Assembly (NCBI GenBank): GCA_947247005.1
Contig: OX365944.1
Coordinates: forward strand, 7,266,501-7,330,500
Length of the DNA stretch: 64,000 nt
Reading direction: 5' to 3'
From: Spisula solida
Lineage: Eukaryota > Mollusca > Bivalvia > Venerida > Mactridae
Numbering within the stretch: position 1 is the stretch's first letter; the number at the start of each line of letters is the position of its first letter. The translations under genes and the position numbers were made by a program. Of the stretch, positions 62,692 through 64,000 are shown in pieces. The notes under the pieces were generated by a model that was not told the DNA's origin, ran no database searches, and saw only the letters and a list, made by a program, of their open reading frames with translations.

Positions 62692-63679
62692 TTTCCTTAG
62701 ATAGAAGAAAATAGAATTAGTACAGTGGGAGTTCGCAGAATGCAGTCTCAAACCACTTTGGGTAGTTAAATATAAAATCATGCATGGTACATTCAGGTAC
62801 CCGTAGGATGCTGTGCATTCAGGCACTGATAAGAACACCATGCATAATCTTAACTCTAAAATATAACAAAATTGCCTTAGATAGAAGAAAGAGAATTAGT
62901 ACAGTGGGAGTTTGCAGAATGCACTCAAAACCACTTTGGTTAGTTAAAAGTATAAAATCATGCACGGTACAATCAGGTACCGGTAGGATGCTGTGCATTC
63001 AGGCACTGATAAGAAAACCATGCAAAATCTTAACTCTAAAATATAACAAAATTGCCTTAGATAGAAGAAAGAGAATTAGTACAGTGGGAGTTTGCAGAAT
63101 GCACTCAAAACCACTTTGGTTAGTTAAAAGTATAAAATCATGCACGGTACAATCAGGTACCGGTAGGATGCTGTGCATTCAGGCACTGATAAGAAAACCA
63201 TGCAAAATCTTAACTCTAAAGTATAACAAAATTGCCTTAGATAGAAGAAAGAGAATTAGTACAGTGGGAGTTTGCAGAATGCACTCAAAACCACTTTGGT
63301 TAGTTAAAAGTATAAAATCATGCACGGTACAATCAGGTACCGGTAGGATGCTGTGCATTCAGGCACTGATAAGAAAACCATGCAAAATCTTAACTCTAAA
63401 ATATAACAAAATTGCCTTAGATAGAAGAAAGAGAATTAGTACAGTGGGAGTTTGCAGAATGCACTCAAAACCACTTTGGTTAGTTAAAAGTATAAGAAAT
63501 CATGCACGGTACAATCAGGTACCGGTAGGATGCTGTGCATTCAGGCACTGATAAGAAAACCATGCAAAATCTTAACTCTAAAATATAACAAAATTGCCTT
63601 AGATAGAAGAAATAGAATTAGTACAGTGGGAGTTTGCAGAATGCACTCAAAACCACTTTGGTTAGTTAAATATAAAATC
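62692..63679. repeat. 180-bp tandem array, about 5.5 copies
   Basis: Copies start near 62692, 62872, 63052, 63232, 63412 and 63594 (phrase TTGCCTTAGATAGAAGAAAG). The inner four are almost identical; the first is diverged and the last truncated. Because 180 is divisible by three, a 255-codon open frame (62784-63551) with a 60-residue repeat (MLCIQALIRKPCKILTLKYN ...) runs through; a 2-base insertion in the last copy (about 63497) breaks it. Confidence 0.95.
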
Positions 63680-63860
63680 CTAACACTAACATGTAAAATG
63701 AGCAAATCATGCAAGATTGAATAAATCAGGCAAAATTGAACAGACAAAACCCACACACAGAAAATCTTAACACTAACATGTAAAATGAGCAAATCATGCA
63801 AAATTGAATAAATCAGGCAAGATTGAACAGACAAAACCCACACACAGAAATTATGCTCAC
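63680..63860. repeat. ~95-bp tandem repeat, 2 copies
   Basis: Two copies containing CACTAACATGTAAAATGAGC, AAATCATGCAA, TTGAATAAATCAGGCAA and CAGACAAAACCCACACACAG, following directly after the 180-bp array. The 117-codon minus-strand frame at 63541-63894 is made of these repeats. Confidence 0.88.
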
Positions 63861-64000
63861 ACAACTCAAACTTGTACCTTCCTTCCTCTACCAACAGCTT
63901 TACACAACATAAACTAATTAAACTACTACACTAACAAACTACTAACATATTAAAACTACTAACTACCAAATCTACATACCCTCTAACGTGAATTAAAGAA

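Larger units (their letters stand above)
54822..64000. other. upstream intron or flank with no recognised exon
   Basis: About 9.2 kb in which I could not find the N-terminal M3 exons. It is occupied by dispersed repeats, a TIR element, a possible LTR and tandem arrays (listed separately). Either one long intron, or exons too short or diverged for me to see. Confidence 0.5.

Noticed and set aside
62784..63551. 255-codon open frame with a 60-residue repeat
   Set aside because: Explained by a 180-bp satellite unit; edge copies are frame-broken and no family is recognised. Kept as a repeat, not a gene.

Overview
This window is animal nuclear DNA: AT-rich, with intron-split genes, canonical GT/AG splice sites, long introns and many short repeats. 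The gene content, a tRNA-derived SINE, terminal-inverted-repeat (TIR) elements and minisatellites suggest a bivalve mollusc. That assignment rests on recognising the style of the repeats, not on a database search. No prokaryotic features (operons, CRISPR arrays, ribosome binding sites) are present.

Two genes lie tail to tail. The first, on the + strand (913-37621), is the 3' part of a Rho/myosin-phosphatase scaffold gene of the MPRIP/TRIOBP family. I could join 17 exons in one frame (about 2277 residues to the stop). It encodes a PH domain split over three exons, a Ser/Arg-rich linker, a single 4.3-kb exon encoding a very long coiled-coil region, a conserved C-terminal coiled coil and a basic Ser-rich tail. 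The 5' end lies before the window. The 3' UTR carries a 31-bp minisatellite and probably ends near 40.4 kb.

The second, on the - strand (54821 down to 44204), is the C-terminal 396 residues of an M3-family (oligopeptidase A/thimet-like) metallopeptidase homologue in ten exons. Its N-terminal exons lie upstream, beyond any exon I could recognise. The normally invariant HExxH zinc site reads Q-Q-F-G-N and the other catalytic positions are also changed, so it appears to be a pseudo-peptidase. Two of its 3' splice sites, and its stop codon, have been copied into tandem repeats.

The intergenic part (about 40.4-44.1 kb) holds a palindromic TIR element and an array of CCATGGCAAC units that match RFX X-box palindromes. 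From 44.5 to 55.6 kb the introns of the second gene carry a 145-bp-unit composite element, 53-, 41-, 67- and 26-bp minisatellites and a tRNA relic. From 55.6 kb to the end I see no exon. That part holds an ~820-bp TIR element, a possible LTR, and 65-, 55- and 180-bp tandem arrays. The 180-bp array is open across a 255-residue frame only because its period is a multiple of three.
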